Part shown: positions 33,901-41,965 of the stretch, in pieces | Layout of the letters: every line of letters starts with the position of its first letter | How positions within the stretch are numbered: the stretch's first letter is position 1 | Origin: Henricia sp. BOLD:AAB3569 | Lineage: Eukaryota > Echinodermata > Asteroidea > Spinulosida > Echinasteridae | DNA: 64,000 bases | Assembly (NCBI GenBank): GCA_037783545.1 | Contig: JBBELK010000094.1 | Span: 186,001 to 250,000, forward strand | Direction of reading: 5' to 3' | Position numbers and translations under genes: made by a program | Notes under the pieces: model-generated | What the model was told of the DNA's origin: nothing | Databases searched by the model: none | Seen by the model: only the letters and a program-made list of their open reading frames with translations

Positions 33901-36900
33901 TGATTTCAATGTAAGTTTTTTTTATTATTATTATTATTATTTCTTTCTGGTATTCATACCAAGGATTACTCAATAGTGCTCATTGCACTGTCACTCGCAA
34001 GCGTGAGGAAACCCATGAAGAATTATAATTAGAAATGGCCAGAGACACCGGGGAATCCCCTTGCTCTTCACGAAAGAATGCTCTGGGATCTTTAGAGTGC
34101 GTTACCATTACCTATTAAACACACTGGACCAACGGCTTTACATCCCTTCCGAAGGATCGAGCAAGTGTGATTAAGTGCCTTGCTCAAGAGCACAAGTGCC
34201 ACAACCCGTCACGGCCCGGAATCGAACCCACATTCTAGTACTGGCACAGCAACTTGAGTTCGACGCACTAGACCGCTCGGCCATAACACCCCACAAGTTT
34301 GAAGGTGACAAGTGCCCATTTTCATTTTTGCAATAAATAGTAGGGGATCCAGGCATAAGAAGGCGGTGCTTGTCATGTAAACTATGTGGACTGTTGAGGC
34401 TTTGTGCATGCGTCAAGCCATCTCTCCTCCACTGCCACAATCAAGAATGCCAAAACCACAGTCACCGCATTCTCGATTGTGGCAGTGTACGTGAGAGATG
34501 ACTTGACGCTTGCACAAAGCCCCAACATTGACGTCATCACATCGCAGTCCACATAGTTAACATGACAATCTAAAACTCCCTATTGATGCTGAAGATGGCT
34601 GCCAGATAAAACACCATTGCAAAAGCATTTAGACAAGGTTGACTGATTTTTAGTGTAGAGTCATTGCCTAGGCAACGAACAAAGGGGTGACGTATTCACT
34701 TCGGCAGTCTATTGCAGGGGTCGAAGGACCAGTAGAATAGACCTTTATCACGGTGCGGCCATCTTCCCTTTTCTCCTATTAAAATTAACGTAACCAAAGC
34801 GAGGCTTGCAGAAAAAATAGTTTGGTCCTGTTTTGAAATTGATTATTGTGTGCATCACAATTCACAATATGGCACAGGCGCAGCGCTGCGCGTGTGCATC
34901 ACAATTCACAATATGGCACAGGCGCAGCGCTGCGCGATCAAGAGCGCGCAGCGTATCATAACGGGAGATACACGCGCTATCGCGAGGTAGCGCAGATGCA
35001 CTGTCTGACACGTACGGTGGGGAACAAGACAAGGATGGACGCACCGTGATAAAGGTCCTGCTGAAAATTTGGTGGTCCACTGGTGCTTTTCAAATTGGCA
35101 CCGAGATACTGCAACACTTTCTGGTTTAAGGTCATTGAGTGCAGGATGGATGGGATTGCTCTTTGATCAAACACTAGGGCATGTCTGGAGAGATCGGAGA
35201 AAGAAATGAAGTTATCTGAAAATGTCTAAAGCGATCAGGAATTGTGGTAACCAGGAATTCTTCGCATTGAATAAGAAATGTTTACTGTGGATTAGGCATC
35301 AGGAAATGAGTTGGTAAATGTTTTCACTGGTCTATCGGACCAGCGTCTTTGACAGATCTAGTGGTCCTTCTGATTTGTTACTAGTCTCGGACCACAGGAC
35401 CAGTGTTAATTTCGACCCCTGCTATTGGATTGGGGCTTTGTGCTGCAGAAATGCACGGTATCCGCAAAAGCTTCACTGTACAGGGTGTTTTTAAAAAAAG
35501 GAAACCGAGATTAATTTGTTAATTTCGTGGAGATGGCTAAATATTTTGGAAATTGGCAACCACCATCTATTAGCTAATGATGTCCTCTTTCTTATGACAC
35601 CACAAAATCCAATTTACGGTAACACATGACTGAGCATGGAGCAGTGTAATCAACCATGTCATAACTGGTCTTGCACCAAAAAGATGTTTTCACAATGAAC
35701 CATGTCTGCCCAGTGCAGGGCTTTTGTTGGGCCTCCAAATTATGCAATCCTCAGCCTGTTATTTCATTGCACACTCCTTAAAAGTCGAAGGACACTGGGG
35801 TTAGGTCGAGACAGGGAAAGGCACCCAAAATGTGTAATCATTGAGAATACAAATTTTGTCGAGGACACACTGGTCTTTCTACTTTTTTTTGGTATGAAAA
35901 TTGTTGGAGTTAGGCTGCGGTGAATCTGGTGCAAAACCAATTCTGACATGGTTGATTACACTGCTCCGTGCTCAGTCATGTGTGACCATAAATTGGATTT
36001 CGTGGTGTCACAAGAAAGAGGACATCATTAGCTAATAGATGGTGGTTGCCAATTTCCAAAATATTTAGCCATCTCCACGAAATTAACAAATTAATCTCGG
36101 TTTCCCTTTTTTTAAAATACCCTGCATATAAAATTTACCTTTCTTGTAATTTGGCAAGAGCCTGATCCCTTTGTATCAGGACATCCTCCACGGCCACAGC
36201 GTAAGTATGTTCTAAACGAAACAGGATCTCCAATGCTGGTGAATGGATGAGCTTGTGGTAAAGTTCTGCTAATCCCACCTCTGGTTTGGGCCTACTGTCC
36301 GGCGCATAGGCGACACACTCCTGGGAAATGGAAGTAAAAATGCGATGGTCTTAATTGGGATTAAAACCGTAAAACGAAATTGGCAACAAGACAACATCCT
36401 ACATAAGAGATTAAAACCAGTATTTTTACGAAACCTCTGATTTAATTTTTTAAAGTTAATTTTGTGCAAAGACTGAAAGAGGGCAGTGTTTTGAATGTTA
36501 AGGGAAATTAAGGAGTTAATCTAGTCATAAGTGAACAGACTTTCTACCGGTAGAAATTCAATAGGAAGGAATGGATTTTTTTCATATACATTGAACACGG
36601 ATTTGGGTGAATTTATATATTGGAATCGATAGCTTACATGTATTCAATTCTAAGATATACTTCCCACTGACACTTCCCACTGACACCGTCGCAAATGTTG
36701 CATTTCTGAGATAAATAAATGATAAAATTACTGCATAAAGTAATGCACAAAATGACGTGCGAGCTGTCTGTGCGTAAGCACGACAACAGAGGGCGCTGCG
36801 CGCGCGCGTGAATGGTTATCTTGTGCACTAACTGAAGGCAATTTTTGAAGAAGAAAACGTGATTTTTCTACAGAAATGCAACATTTGCGACAAAAGTGCA

Positions 36901-39386
36901 AGTGGGAAGTATATATCTTAAGATTACATTATGTGTTGATTCCAGGAGGTAATTTCCTTAAATTCTTTGTTCAATGTATATGAAAAAAATACTGAAGGAA
37001 TTGAGTAGCTGATCATGGCTTCACACCATGAGCATAAAACATATGATTTTTCCACTCTTAAAGGGCCATGACATGCTAAACCACTTTATGCCCAATATTT
37101 GCTTCATATGACGGATTACTTGTGAACAGCAAGACATGCTATTGTTCGTTTGTATGTAAAATCAATCAAAGGTAGCCTTTTTCAACTTTGAAGATTTCAT
37201 TGCAATAAATCACAGACAGAGGGCGCTGTTTGGAGTGCATCACGTAAGGAAAACAGAAGGGAACAGTTAAGAAAAAAACATAAGACCTCAAGTTGGACTT
37301 GTGGCAAATTGCTGCAGTTTCTACCCCCAGTTTTGTCATGGCTTACAGCAGGCAACATGTAAAACAGACTCAAACAGCCATGGATTACAAAAGTTTCAGG
37401 AAAATTGAGAAAAAGGTGGAATCTTTTGTGCACAGTTGAATGTGATTTTCCTGTGTTTGCCTCTTGTGACATCATGACCTTGGTCATGAATATGCATATT
37501 TTCATTAGCATAAAAACTAAAAACCTTTGTTTTAACCCCCAAAGCAAGCTCCAAATAGGATTGTTATGACTGTAACTGAGTAGAGTGGTTTTAAAGCATG
37601 TATTTCATTGATAAAAATCCTAAATAAGGGGCCCTTTAAATGTTTCCATCAAATGTTACCAATGCTTGATGAGTCATTTTAAAGAAAACAAATTCTGATC
37701 AACCTTTCAACTTTTATCGTAAAATTAAAGAAAAATATTATATTAACATAATAACAATTAACACTCCGAACCAAACAGTAGAACATGGCAATCATTTACC
37801 AATGGATACAAGTTCAATGTTTGTGTTACTTCCGTGACTAAAAGGCTGCAGCACACTTTAGAGATTTACCAGCCAACTGGACACCAGGCCGTCAGATGCG
37901 GATGTTTGATTTGCCCCAGTCATTCGGTGTACGGTCAGTCTACCCCGATGTTTCAGCACACACCTTTCCGGTATGTGGGCCGATAGGCAGATTGGCCGGT
38001 AAATCACAAAGGTGTGCAACAGGCATTAACTAAAATCATTCAAATCGAGATAAACACTGAATGTGCCCTCCCTCACCTGTGTATAAGCCCTGGCCCATTT
38101 ATCGGCGATGTTTCCAATGTCCTCATCCCCAGCTTTCTGTAGGGACTCAATCGCTTCTTGGGCATTCTGATCACGAAATGCTGCAGTTTCTTTGGCAATG
38201 AACGTTTCAAGCCTTGATGTGATGTCTGGTGGGTGAACAGCATAAAAGACGGAATTTCAGACAGAAAAAGAGAGAATATTCATGATGTACAATCTTTTTA
38301 CGGTATTTTTTCCGTAACCATTGAACAAAGATTCGAAGGAAATTACCTCCTGGAATCAACATCGTATAATCTAATTTTAAGATATACTTCCCACTTGCAC
38401 TTTTGTCGAAAATGTTGCTTTTCTGTAGAAAAGTCGCATTTTCTCCTGAAATTGCATTCAGTTAGTGCACAAGATAACCATTCACGCACGCGCGCAGCGA
38501 CCTCTGCTGTCGCGCTTACGTACGTACGGACCGCTCGCGCTGTAATTTTGTGCATTAGTTTTATATGCAGTAATTTTTTAATTTATTTAGCTCAGAAATG
38601 CAACATTTCCGACAAAAGTGCAAGTTCAAGTTGGAAGTATATCTTAGAATTGGATGATCTGTTGATTCCAGGAGGTAATTTCATTCAAATCTTTGTTCAA
38701 TGTATAAGGGAAAAAGGTATTTTTTTCATATACATTGAACACGGATTTGGGTAAATTTATATATTGGAATCGATAGCTTATTCAATTCTAAGATATACTT
38801 CCAACTGACACTTCCGTCGCAAATGTTGCATTTCTGAGATAAATAAATGATAAAATTACTGCATAAAGTAATGCACAAAATGACGTGGCGAGCGGTCTGT
38901 GCGTAAGCGCGACAACAGAGGGCGCTGTGTGCGCGCGTGAATAGTTATCTTGTGCACTAACTGAAGGCAATTTTTGAGGAAGAAAACATGATTTTTCTAC
39001 AGAAAAGCAACATTTGCGACAAAAGTGCAAGTGGGAAGTATATCTTAAAATTACATTATGTGTTGATTCCAGGTGGGAATTTCCTTAAAATCTTTGTTCA
39101 ATGTATACGAAAAAAATACCATAATTTTTCCCCTGTAAACTCGTCGATTACTTTTTGGGGTCATTGCAAATGATACACTGACGTGCCTTTAAACCGTGAG
39201 AACGTTGACAACTGACGGCCCCCTACCTTCCTCGACGAAGCACGGCAGGTTGTGGGCGTTCACCAAACGACCGACGAACTCCCGACTGCTGATTTTCAGT
39301 GGTATTGGTACGGGAACACGGAGCTTGGACAGTAGTTCCTTGGTCTTGAACTGGTAATAAAACTCATTCTCTGTGTTCGAGGGCAT
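21832..39386 (-). CDS. FERRY3: FERRY complex subunit 3 (C12orf4 homologue), 12 exons, 558 aa
   Basis: Coding exons (5' to 3'): 39386-39227, 38225-38077, 36320-36139, 33538-33439, 32403-32184, 30194-30110, 29385-29264, 27313-27176, 26180-26082, 25034-24832, 22624-22499, 21924-21832. Every junction is GT-AG, phases agree throughout, and the sum is 1677 nt (558 aa plus stop; the human protein has 552). Diagnostic stretches are [12 protein letters not shown] near the start, [75 protein letters not shown] and SRTVQFFVP. In mammals the protein (Fy-3) is part of the five-subunit FERRY complex, a Rab5 effector that links mRNA and ribosomes to early endosomes. Orthology rests on sequence likeness across the whole length. 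Oddities: the 3' half of exon 5 is tandemly amplified in the following intron, and a MITE forms the stop codon. Confidence 0.95.
21990..22052 (-). pseudogene. tRNA-derived sequence (3' three quarters)
   Basis: Minus strand: TAGCTGGTAGAGC (A-box type), CATCTGCCCGGTGTGTCA, then CAGGTTCGAATCCCGATGAG with a consensus B box. The 5' acceptor half is missing and the anticodon arm does not fold canonically. It is the same family as the arrays nearby. Confidence 0.6.
22499..22624 (-). CDS. FERRY3: FERRY3 exon 11
   Basis: Residues 487-528: [40 protein letters not shown] and PK. Phase 0 on both sides, donor GTATGTAC. Confidence 0.95.
22713..22783 (-). pseudogene. Full-length tRNA-like sequence next to the array
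   Basis: On the minus strand GCCTCA at the 5' end pairs with TGAGGC at the 3' end. An A-box CAGCTGGTAGAGC and a B-box GGGTTCAAGTTCC are present. The anticodon arm has an irregular loop, so a functional tRNA is unlikely. It shows the complete form from which the 78-bp array unit seems to derive. Confidence 0.6.
22740..24170. repeat. Tandem array of a 78-bp tRNA-like unit, about 18 copies, with an inversion
   Basis: The unit reads GTATACCACTGTGCCTCATA, GCTCAGCTGGTAGAGCATCT, GCCTGGTGTGTCAGAGGTCT and TGGCAAAAACCTGAGGGA. It carries the D-arm and A box of a tRNA but no T-arm or B box. About 15 units run on the plus strand from 22975. About three units to the left run on the minus strand, giving a head-to-head junction near 22970. 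The array lies in FERRY3 intron 11 (between exons 10 and 11 of this model it occupies most of the gap). The repetitive ORFs across it are artefacts. Confidence 0.9.
24180..24830. mobile_element. Diverged inverted-repeat elements
   Basis: GACGTAAACTGCAACGCAAAC near 24227 is roughly inverted at 24310-24332. A hairpin with arms CTGTGTTTGTCCTCCAG lies at 24397-24471. Further GATTGCGTTGCGAC words with partial complements follow to 24700. I read this as one or more old foldback elements in an intron. Confidence 0.5.
24832..25034 (-). CDS. FERRY3: FERRY3 exon 10
   Basis: Residues about 419-486: [40 protein letters not shown] and [13 protein letters not shown], a strongly conserved block. Acceptor TTCTGCAG, donor GTAGGTGC. 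Confidence 0.9.
25756..26017. mobile_element. MITE with CAGGGGCGGATCC ends, hAT-like
   Basis: Begins CAGGGGCGGATCCAGG and ends CCTATCCGCCTCTG, flanked by AAACC on both sides (25751-25755 and 26018-26022). G-rich and C-rich tracts follow each end. The CAGRGGCGGAT end type is common in hAT-like elements; the assignment is tentative. Confidence 0.65.
26082..26180 (-). CDS. FERRY3: FERRY3 exon 9
   Basis: Residues about 386-418, a Ser-rich, low-conservation linker: [20 protein letters not shown], then [12 protein letters not shown]. Phase agrees on both sides. The hAT-like MITE at 25756-26017 ends 65 bases away. Confidence 0.85.
26287..26493 (-). repeat. SINE fragment, minus strand (same family as 32946-33262)
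   Basis: Read on the minus strand: GTTGCCTCGTCAACCCAAGC.., a CTGATAGGGTTG..GCGCCTG block, AGCACCCCGCAGGGTGGACA and an ATTATTATT tail. The tRNA head is missing. Confidence 0.7.
26500..26720. repeat. Dispersed repeat (GAGCCACTGAGGCAGGGTG family), copy 1
   Basis: GAGCCACTGAGGCAGGGTG with CTCCTGTACTTCTGGGGTTG, followed by an inverted CACCCTGCCTCAGTGGCTC at about 26652. Related copies lie at 27390-27720, 32675-33415 (split), 43085-43445, 54230-54575 and 55850-56140. Confidence 0.6.
26917..27050. mobile_element. Hairpin MITE (GCAGCTCCAT family), copy 2, complete
   Basis: Both arms are complete, from AAGGCACAGGCTCGTCAGCA to its complement ending GAGCCTGTGCTTTT. The inner arms CAAAATACGCAGCTCCAT / ATGGAGCTGCGTATTTCG flank the loop AGCAAAGGC. 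It lies in FERRY3 intron 8. Confidence 0.85.
27176..27313 (-). CDS. FERRY3: FERRY3 exon 8
   Basis: Residues about 340-385: [40 protein letters not shown] and ERVSQDG. Acceptor CACTCCCAG, donor GTAAATTA. Confidence 0.9.
27390..27720. repeat. Dispersed repeat (GAGGCAGGGTG family), copy 2
   Basis: Shares CTCTGCCTGAAGGGCCTCCC, CTCCTGCACTTCTGGGGC, AGAAACAGAAAATGTCACAT and CAGTCTTGAAAG with the other copies, ending CACAAGTTCACTGTATTCAA. It holds no ORF of note. Confidence 0.65.
27815..28274. mobile_element. TIR element with TTCGACGA internal repeats
   Basis: The left end AATCTCACTTACTAGAGAAA matches the complement of the right end GCGATTTCTCCAGTGAGAAC. The interior repeats TTCATTCGACGA and its complement several times. 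No transposase. Confidence 0.65.
28552..29207. mobile_element. MITE with CAGTGAAACCTG ends, TA duplication, carrying a nested element
   Basis: CAGTGAAACCTGCTATTAAG at the left and TATAGACAAGTTTCACTG at the right are flanked by TA. Interior words such as GTGGCCAC recur. An element at 28662-29134 is inserted in the middle. A second, uninterrupted family member lies at 33650-33810. Confidence 0.8.
28662..29134. mobile_element. Nested TIR element, GGCCAATGAAATTAG ends, TAA duplication
   Basis: A 30-bp perfect inverted repeat, GGCCAATGAAATTAGATTAC..TCTCGT, stands at both ends. TAA flanks both sides (28659-28661 and 29135-29137). A TWA target duplication is typical of PIF/Harbinger elements. The 410-bp interior is non-coding. 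Confidence 0.85.
29264..29385 (-). CDS. FERRY3: FERRY3 exon 7
   Basis: Residues about 299-339: [20 protein letters not shown], then [20 protein letters not shown]. Phase picks the acceptor CAATGACAG at 29386 over a nearer CCCCAG that would break the frame. Confidence 0.9.
29851..29923 (+). tRNA. tRNA-like gene or pseudogene, anticodon GTT (Asn)
   Basis: A 73-nt cloverleaf: acceptor GGCTTCA/TGGAGCC (one G-T pair), D stem GCTC/GGGC, perfect anticodon stem TCTGC/GCAGA with loop ATGTTAA, T loop TTCGAAT and discriminator A. The T stem CGCAG/CCCGG pairs at only two of five positions, and the body does not resemble usual animal tRNA-Asn. It is probably a tRNA-derived repeat or pseudogene, related in its 5' half to the 78-bp arrays. 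It lies in FERRY3 intron 6, antisense to the gene. Confidence 0.45.
30110..30194 (-). CDS. FERRY3: FERRY3 exon 6
   Basis: Residues about 271-299: [20 protein letters not shown], then KHKPTREG. Acceptor TTCCCCCACAG, donor GG|GTATGC. It follows the exon-5-derived array on the transcript. Confidence 0.9.
30475..32333 (-). repeat. 12-copy tandem array of FERRY3 exon 5 end plus its 5' splice site
   Basis: The marker ACCAAGG (complement of the exon end and donor) occurs at 30483, 30630, 30806, 30951, 31110, 31256, 31402, 31556, 31715, 31869, 32028 and 32182. Spacings are 147, 176, 145, 159, 146, 146, 154, 159, 154, 159 and 154. Each unit holds about 115 bases of exon 5 (coding [13 protein letters not shown].. 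to [11 protein letters not shown]), the donor GT and 30-45 bases of purine-rich intron. The copy at 32184-32403 joins the unique 5' part of the exon. All 12 keep GT: GTAAGG in most right-hand copies, GTTAGG in copies 3-6, GTACGG in copy 1. Confidence 0.95.
32184..32403 (-). CDS. FERRY3: FERRY3 exon 5 (source of the tandem array)
   Basis: Residues about 198-270: [57 protein letters not shown], then [17 protein letters not shown]. It is bounded by acceptor GGACTTAG and donor CTTG|GTAAGG. Its last 145 bases or so are repeated eleven more times in the next intron. Confidence 0.9.
32640..33415. repeat. Dispersed repeat (GAGGCAGGGTG family), copy 3, split by a SINE
   Basis: GAGCCACTGAGGCAGGGTAC..TCCTGCACTTCTAGGGCTG ends near 32768. 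The family resumes at about 33268 with CCAGACACAGGAAATGCCAC and runs to CACAAGTTCACTATATTCAA. The SINE at 32946-33262 and about 180 bases of other sequence lie between. Confidence 0.65.
32946..33262 (+). repeat. tRNA-derived SINE, plus strand
   Basis: The head GTGTGGTCTAGTGGGTATGA, with GTGGGTTCTAGCCCC as B box, is tRNA-like. It is followed by a CCTGAGCAAGGCACTTAAT core, a long body ending AGAATCCACC and an ATTATTATTATT tail. A truncated antisense copy is at 26287-26493. Confidence 0.8.
33439..33538 (-). CDS. FERRY3: FERRY3 exon 4
   Basis: Residues about 164-197: [20 protein letters not shown], then [13 protein letters not shown]. Donor GTAAGTAA is strong. The acceptor (AAATCAAG) has a poor pyrimidine tract but is set by phase. 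Confidence 0.85.
33650..33810. mobile_element. MITE with CAGTGCAACCTG ends
   Basis: CAGTGCAACCTGTATATAAT at the left, AACAGCAGGTTTGACTG at the right, with repeated GTGGCCACT words inside. Same family as 28552-29207. Confidence 0.7.
33926..34290 (-). repeat. tRNA-Leu-derived SINE, minus strand
   Basis: The minus strand starts GGTGTTATGGCCGAGCGGTC, then TCGAACTCAAGTTGC and a B box TGGGTTCGATTCC. This class II layout with CAA in the anticodon position resembles tRNA-Leu(CAA). The body matches 8032-8345, and the element ends in an AATAATAATAA tail at its left edge. Confidence 0.75.
34371..34567. mobile_element. Foldback element, TGTCATGT.AACTATGTGGACT arms
   Basis: The left arm runs TGTCATGTAAACTATGTGGA .. 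GGCTTTGTGCATGCGTCAAG .. CACTGCCACAATCAAGAATG. The right arm is its diverged complement, with an extra TTGACGTCATCACATCG. The loop is CCAAAACCACAGTCACC. Confidence 0.75.
34715..35421. mobile_element. TIR element, CAGGGGTCGAA ends, CTATTG duplication
   Basis: CAGGGGTCGAAGGACCAG at the left and CACAGGACCAG..TTCGACCCCTG at the right are flanked by CTATTG (34709-34714 and 35422-35427). A second inverted-repeat element occupies 34740-35057. Confidence 0.75.
34740..35057. mobile_element. Nested MITE, GACCTTTATCACGGTGCG ends
   Basis: GACCTTTATCACGGTGCG at the left is answered by CGCACCGTGATAAAGGTC at the right. Inside, a 44-bp unit (GTGTGCATCACAATTCACAA..GCGCTGCGC) is duplicated in tandem at about 34848-34938. 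Confidence 0.85.
35481..36124. mobile_element. TIR element with about 200-bp inverted repeats, CAGGGTG ends
   Basis: The left arm 35481-35683 (CAGGGTGTTTTTAAAAAAAG, GGAAACCGAGATTAATTTG ...) is repeated inverted at about 35925-36124. The loop of about 240 bases has no recognisable protein. Related ends occur at about 45242 and 58330. The right edge is 14 bases from FERRY3 exon 3. Confidence 0.85.
36139..36320 (-). CDS. FERRY3: FERRY3 exon 3
   Basis: Residues about 104-164: [20 protein letters not shown], then [20 protein letters not shown]. It ends in LAKLQER split by the donor GTAAATTT. A long-TIR element ends only about 14 bases beyond the donor. Confidence 0.9.
36575..36993. mobile_element. 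Foldback element (CATATACATTGAACA family), copy 1
   Basis: The ends TTTTTTTCATATACATTG and CAATGTATATGAAAAAAAT are inverted. Inner arms hold ATATACTTCCCACTGACACT / AAGTGCAAGTGGGAAGTATA. The centre has CGACAACAGAGGGCGCTG. Confidence 0.8.
37059..37639. mobile_element. TTAA-flanked element (AGGGCC ends), copy 1, inverted
   Basis: TTAA|AGGGCCATGACATG at the left and ATAAGGGGCCCT|TTAA at the right. About 580 bp, closely matched by 49662-50243 and 57442-58023 in the opposite orientation. TTAA at both sides of all three copies suggests a piggyBac-like non-autonomous family. Confidence 0.8.
38077..38225 (-). CDS. FERRY3: FERRY3 exon 2
   Basis: Residues about 54-103: [17 protein letters not shown], then [14 protein letters not shown] and DKWARAYTQ. 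Acceptor CACCCACCAG, donor GTGAGG. Confidence 0.9.
38298..38722. mobile_element. Foldback element (CATATACATTGAACA family), copy 2
   Basis: Begins near GGTATTTTTTCCGTAACC and ends GTATAAGGGAAAAAGGTA. Arms with ATATACTTCCCACTTGCAC / GTTGGAAGTATAT surround a GCGCGCAGCGACCTCTGCTG centre. Copy 3 follows directly, so the two share one boundary. Confidence 0.75.
38718..39119. mobile_element. Foldback element (CATATACATTGAACA family), copy 3
   Basis: Closely resembles copy 1 at 36575, including GCGCGACAACAGAGGGCGCT and TTGATTCCAGG.GG, and ends at GTATACGAAAAAAATACC. It lies in FERRY3 intron 1. Confidence 0.8.
39227..39386 (-). CDS. FERRY3: FERRY3 exon 1 (first coding)
   Basis: Starts [20 protein letters not shown] and reads through [13 protein letters not shown] to NLPCFVEE. 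It ends one base into the next codon before GTAGGG. The ATG is the first in frame and its distance to EFYY matches the family. Confidence 0.9.
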
Positions 39387-39990
39387 TTCTACAGATATTT
39401 AAGGCCGGCAAGTGCAAAATTCACGACAAAACGTTCACGCGAGCGATGTGTTCATGGCAGTTTACTCTGACAAACCTCTTGAGGGCGCGCTTTTAGTATT
39501 TTGGCCAGAGCCGTATATTTAATATACGGCTCTGATTTTGGCTATAGCTTGATAGTACGCAAGCCATACCATTGATTCGCGTGTATTATCACTAGCCGTA
39601 GCCATGTAATTCGGACGCAGCTATCGGACGCTCCCCACAAAATGGGAACCTGTGTTAAATGCCAAATATTCAAAAATCATTTAAAAATACTTAGACGTCT
39701 TACAACGTCTTGGGATAAAAAGCAAAAGATTCATTGAAGTCTCATCTTTCCAATTCTGATCAATTTTATGGGGGTAGTCCATCTCATTTATTCACTTTTC
39801 TTAAAACAAATCATCCAGACTAGGGCTCAAATAGGTCTACAGTAATTTGTAGCCTCCATTTTTTTATTTGGGCCTCAAAACGTTGTACTCTTGGATGGTG
39901 TGCACAAAAATAATGAGGTCGGTGCAAGGATCCGACGGCTATAGTGTGGTGCTGCATGAACTTATGGACTAATATAATCCAGGAAACTCG
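39387..39990. other. FERRY3 upstream region
   Basis: The interval before the first FERRY3 codon. It contains a perfect palindrome at 39507-39533 (AGAGCCGTATATT, one base, and its complement) about 120 bases upstream of the ATG. No other gene signal is seen. It probably holds the promoter. Confidence 0.45.
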
Positions 39991-39992
39991 CT

Positions 39993-40135
39993 TAAAGGTA
40001 GAGACTCGTCATTGCGCGCGTGAGGCCAAATTCGTGCCACGAAATACGCAGCTCCATGCCTTTGCTATGGAGCTGCGTATTTCGTGGCACGAATTTGGCC
40101 TCACGCGCGCATTGACGAGCCTCGATCTGCCTTTA
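39993..40135. mobile_element. Hairpin MITE (GCAGCTCCAT family), copy 3
   Basis: The core arms CCAAATTCGTGCCACGAAAT.. and the loop GCCTTTGCT match copy 1. The outer arms differ (GACTCGTCATTGCGCGCGTG, complemented on the right). Confidence 0.85.
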
Positions 40136-40139
40136 TTAA

Positions 40140-40400
40140 CGGTCCCTACGCAGTCGCTACTACCCATGATCATATGGCTCTATTAAATCACTACACATAC
40201 CATCTCAGGTACCCATTTAGGACCTACTCCTGGGTGGGGAGAAGCAATGTTTGGCAAATTGCCTTGCTCAAGGGCACACGTAACGGGATGTACTGGACCA
40301 GGATTCGAACCCACAACCTTTGAACTAACCAAGCTCTTGAATACAACCCAGAAGACCGCTGTACTACGACACTACACAGTCATACTTTTAAACAAACTCA
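40140..40400 (-). repeat. tRNA-derived SINE fragment
   Basis: TTGCCTTGCTCAAGGGCACA followed by GGATTCGAACCCACAACC (complement of a B box) and a decayed tRNA-like head. Related fragments near 41490-41880 and 42485-42665 share GTTACTCCTGGGT and AGCAAT..GGCAAA words. Confidence 0.6.
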
Positions 40401-41092
40401 GACGAATGAAAACCAAAGGCCTCAGATTATATATCTTGTTTTATTCACGGACAATAAAAAGTGTCACCTTATTATTTCTACATATGATCACCTGGTATAA
40501 ATGTTTATTTCGCCTTATATTTATAGGCTATACTTGGCCGATCACAATAATTAGCCTTTTGCGTGTTTTACACGAATAGCGTCTGGTACACTGACGTACT
40601 TCCTTTCACATGTACACTTAGTATCCACTTGACCAGACTAAATTTTTGTTGGTGCATGGTGCACGCGGCAGGTACTATGAAGTACAGAATCAATACCGTG
40701 TTCACCATCAGTGGGAGTATATAGCAAAAAGCAACCAGACGTTGGTTGCTAGGCAATGGTGTGCTTCACGTAAACATATAGTTATATATGCACCTCACAT
40801 TTTGAAAATGTGTGAATAATTCGTGGCGCCAAGCATTATGCAAGGGGCTAATTTACATCAAGGCCGGGGACTCTTATTTCAGTTGTGTGACGCAGAAACG
40901 CCGAGAATGATCCACTACGCTAACCCGACCGCCCCAACCATGTATACAAAGTATGTCACGTTAAAGGTCTGAGGTTCAAACCCAGATAAGGACCATAATT
41001 ATGATTTTTCCCAAGCATACAGTTCATCCGTCCGAAACACAAGTCGTCGGCTGATAACTGACATCATGCATCTTTGTCATACCACGACACTA

Positions 41093-41181
41093 TATCAGCA
41101 ACTAACAATGGAAATTGGGCACAAACCATTGTTAATAACAATGGTGTGTGCCCAATTTCCATTGTTAGTTGCTCATAGTGC
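41093..41181. mobile_element. Near-perfect hairpin element, AACTAACAATGGAAATTGGG
   Basis: GCAACTAACAATGGAAATTG with GGCACA.ACCATTGTTA is followed at once by the inverted complement ending GTTAGTTGCTCATAG. One or two mismatches in about 85 bases. Confidence 0.85.
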
Positions 41182-41570
41182 GACTAAATCTTCCCCAACT
41201 TGGTTTATCACTTTACTGATCGCACACAGATCGTCCCGTTTTCATCATGAATATAATTTCAGAAAACTCAACTTGTTTACGGTATAATCCAATCGTCATT
41301 ACATTGGTTACAACGCGAAAAAAACGTCTGTACTGTACTCACACACTTCACTATTTTCTTTATCGCGGTTCCTTCAAAGACAAAGCTCTTGTCCACATAA
41401 CATAACTCATCTTCAAAATTTCAGAAACCCATTAATATGATAATGGTACCCCCGTGAAGGCGCCAACACTATCATTATTGATCATCACACGGCTCCATTA
41501 AATCACTCCGTATCTATCTCAGCTCCCTGGAGAGTATACAGCCCCGGCTGCCTGAAGGAGCCTTTTCCTT

Positions 41571-41697
41571 TGGTCCGTTTTTCATCCGTCCCGCGTTTTC
41601 CATCCGTTTGCGCTTGAATCGCTCCATAGACCGATACAGACGGACGCGCGCAGCGCAAACGCAACTTACTCAAAACGGATGAAAACGGACCTAACGA
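41571..41697. mobile_element. Foldback element, GGTCCGTTTTTCATCCG arms
   Basis: GGTCCGTTTTTCATCCGTCC at the left and CGGATGAAAACGGACC at the right, with partial pairing of GCGTTTTCC.. and GCGCAAACGC words between them. Confidence 0.65.
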
Positions 41698-41965
41698 ATG
41701 GCGCGTCCTTAATTAGGCACTCAACTGCTAATCAAACACATCAACATTCATTACCCTCTCAAGTATCCATTTGTTACTCCTGGGTAAAGAGAACCAATGC
41801 GTAGCAAAGTACTTTGCTCAAGGGCACATGCACCACGGATGGATTGGTCGACCATACTGCACATATCATAGCACATCATAGCACATTATTACCCCTGGTC
41901 ACTGCGCTCCTAATAGCACTCCTTATGTTAACCTTCTCAGCTTCCAAGGGAATACACAGCCGTAA

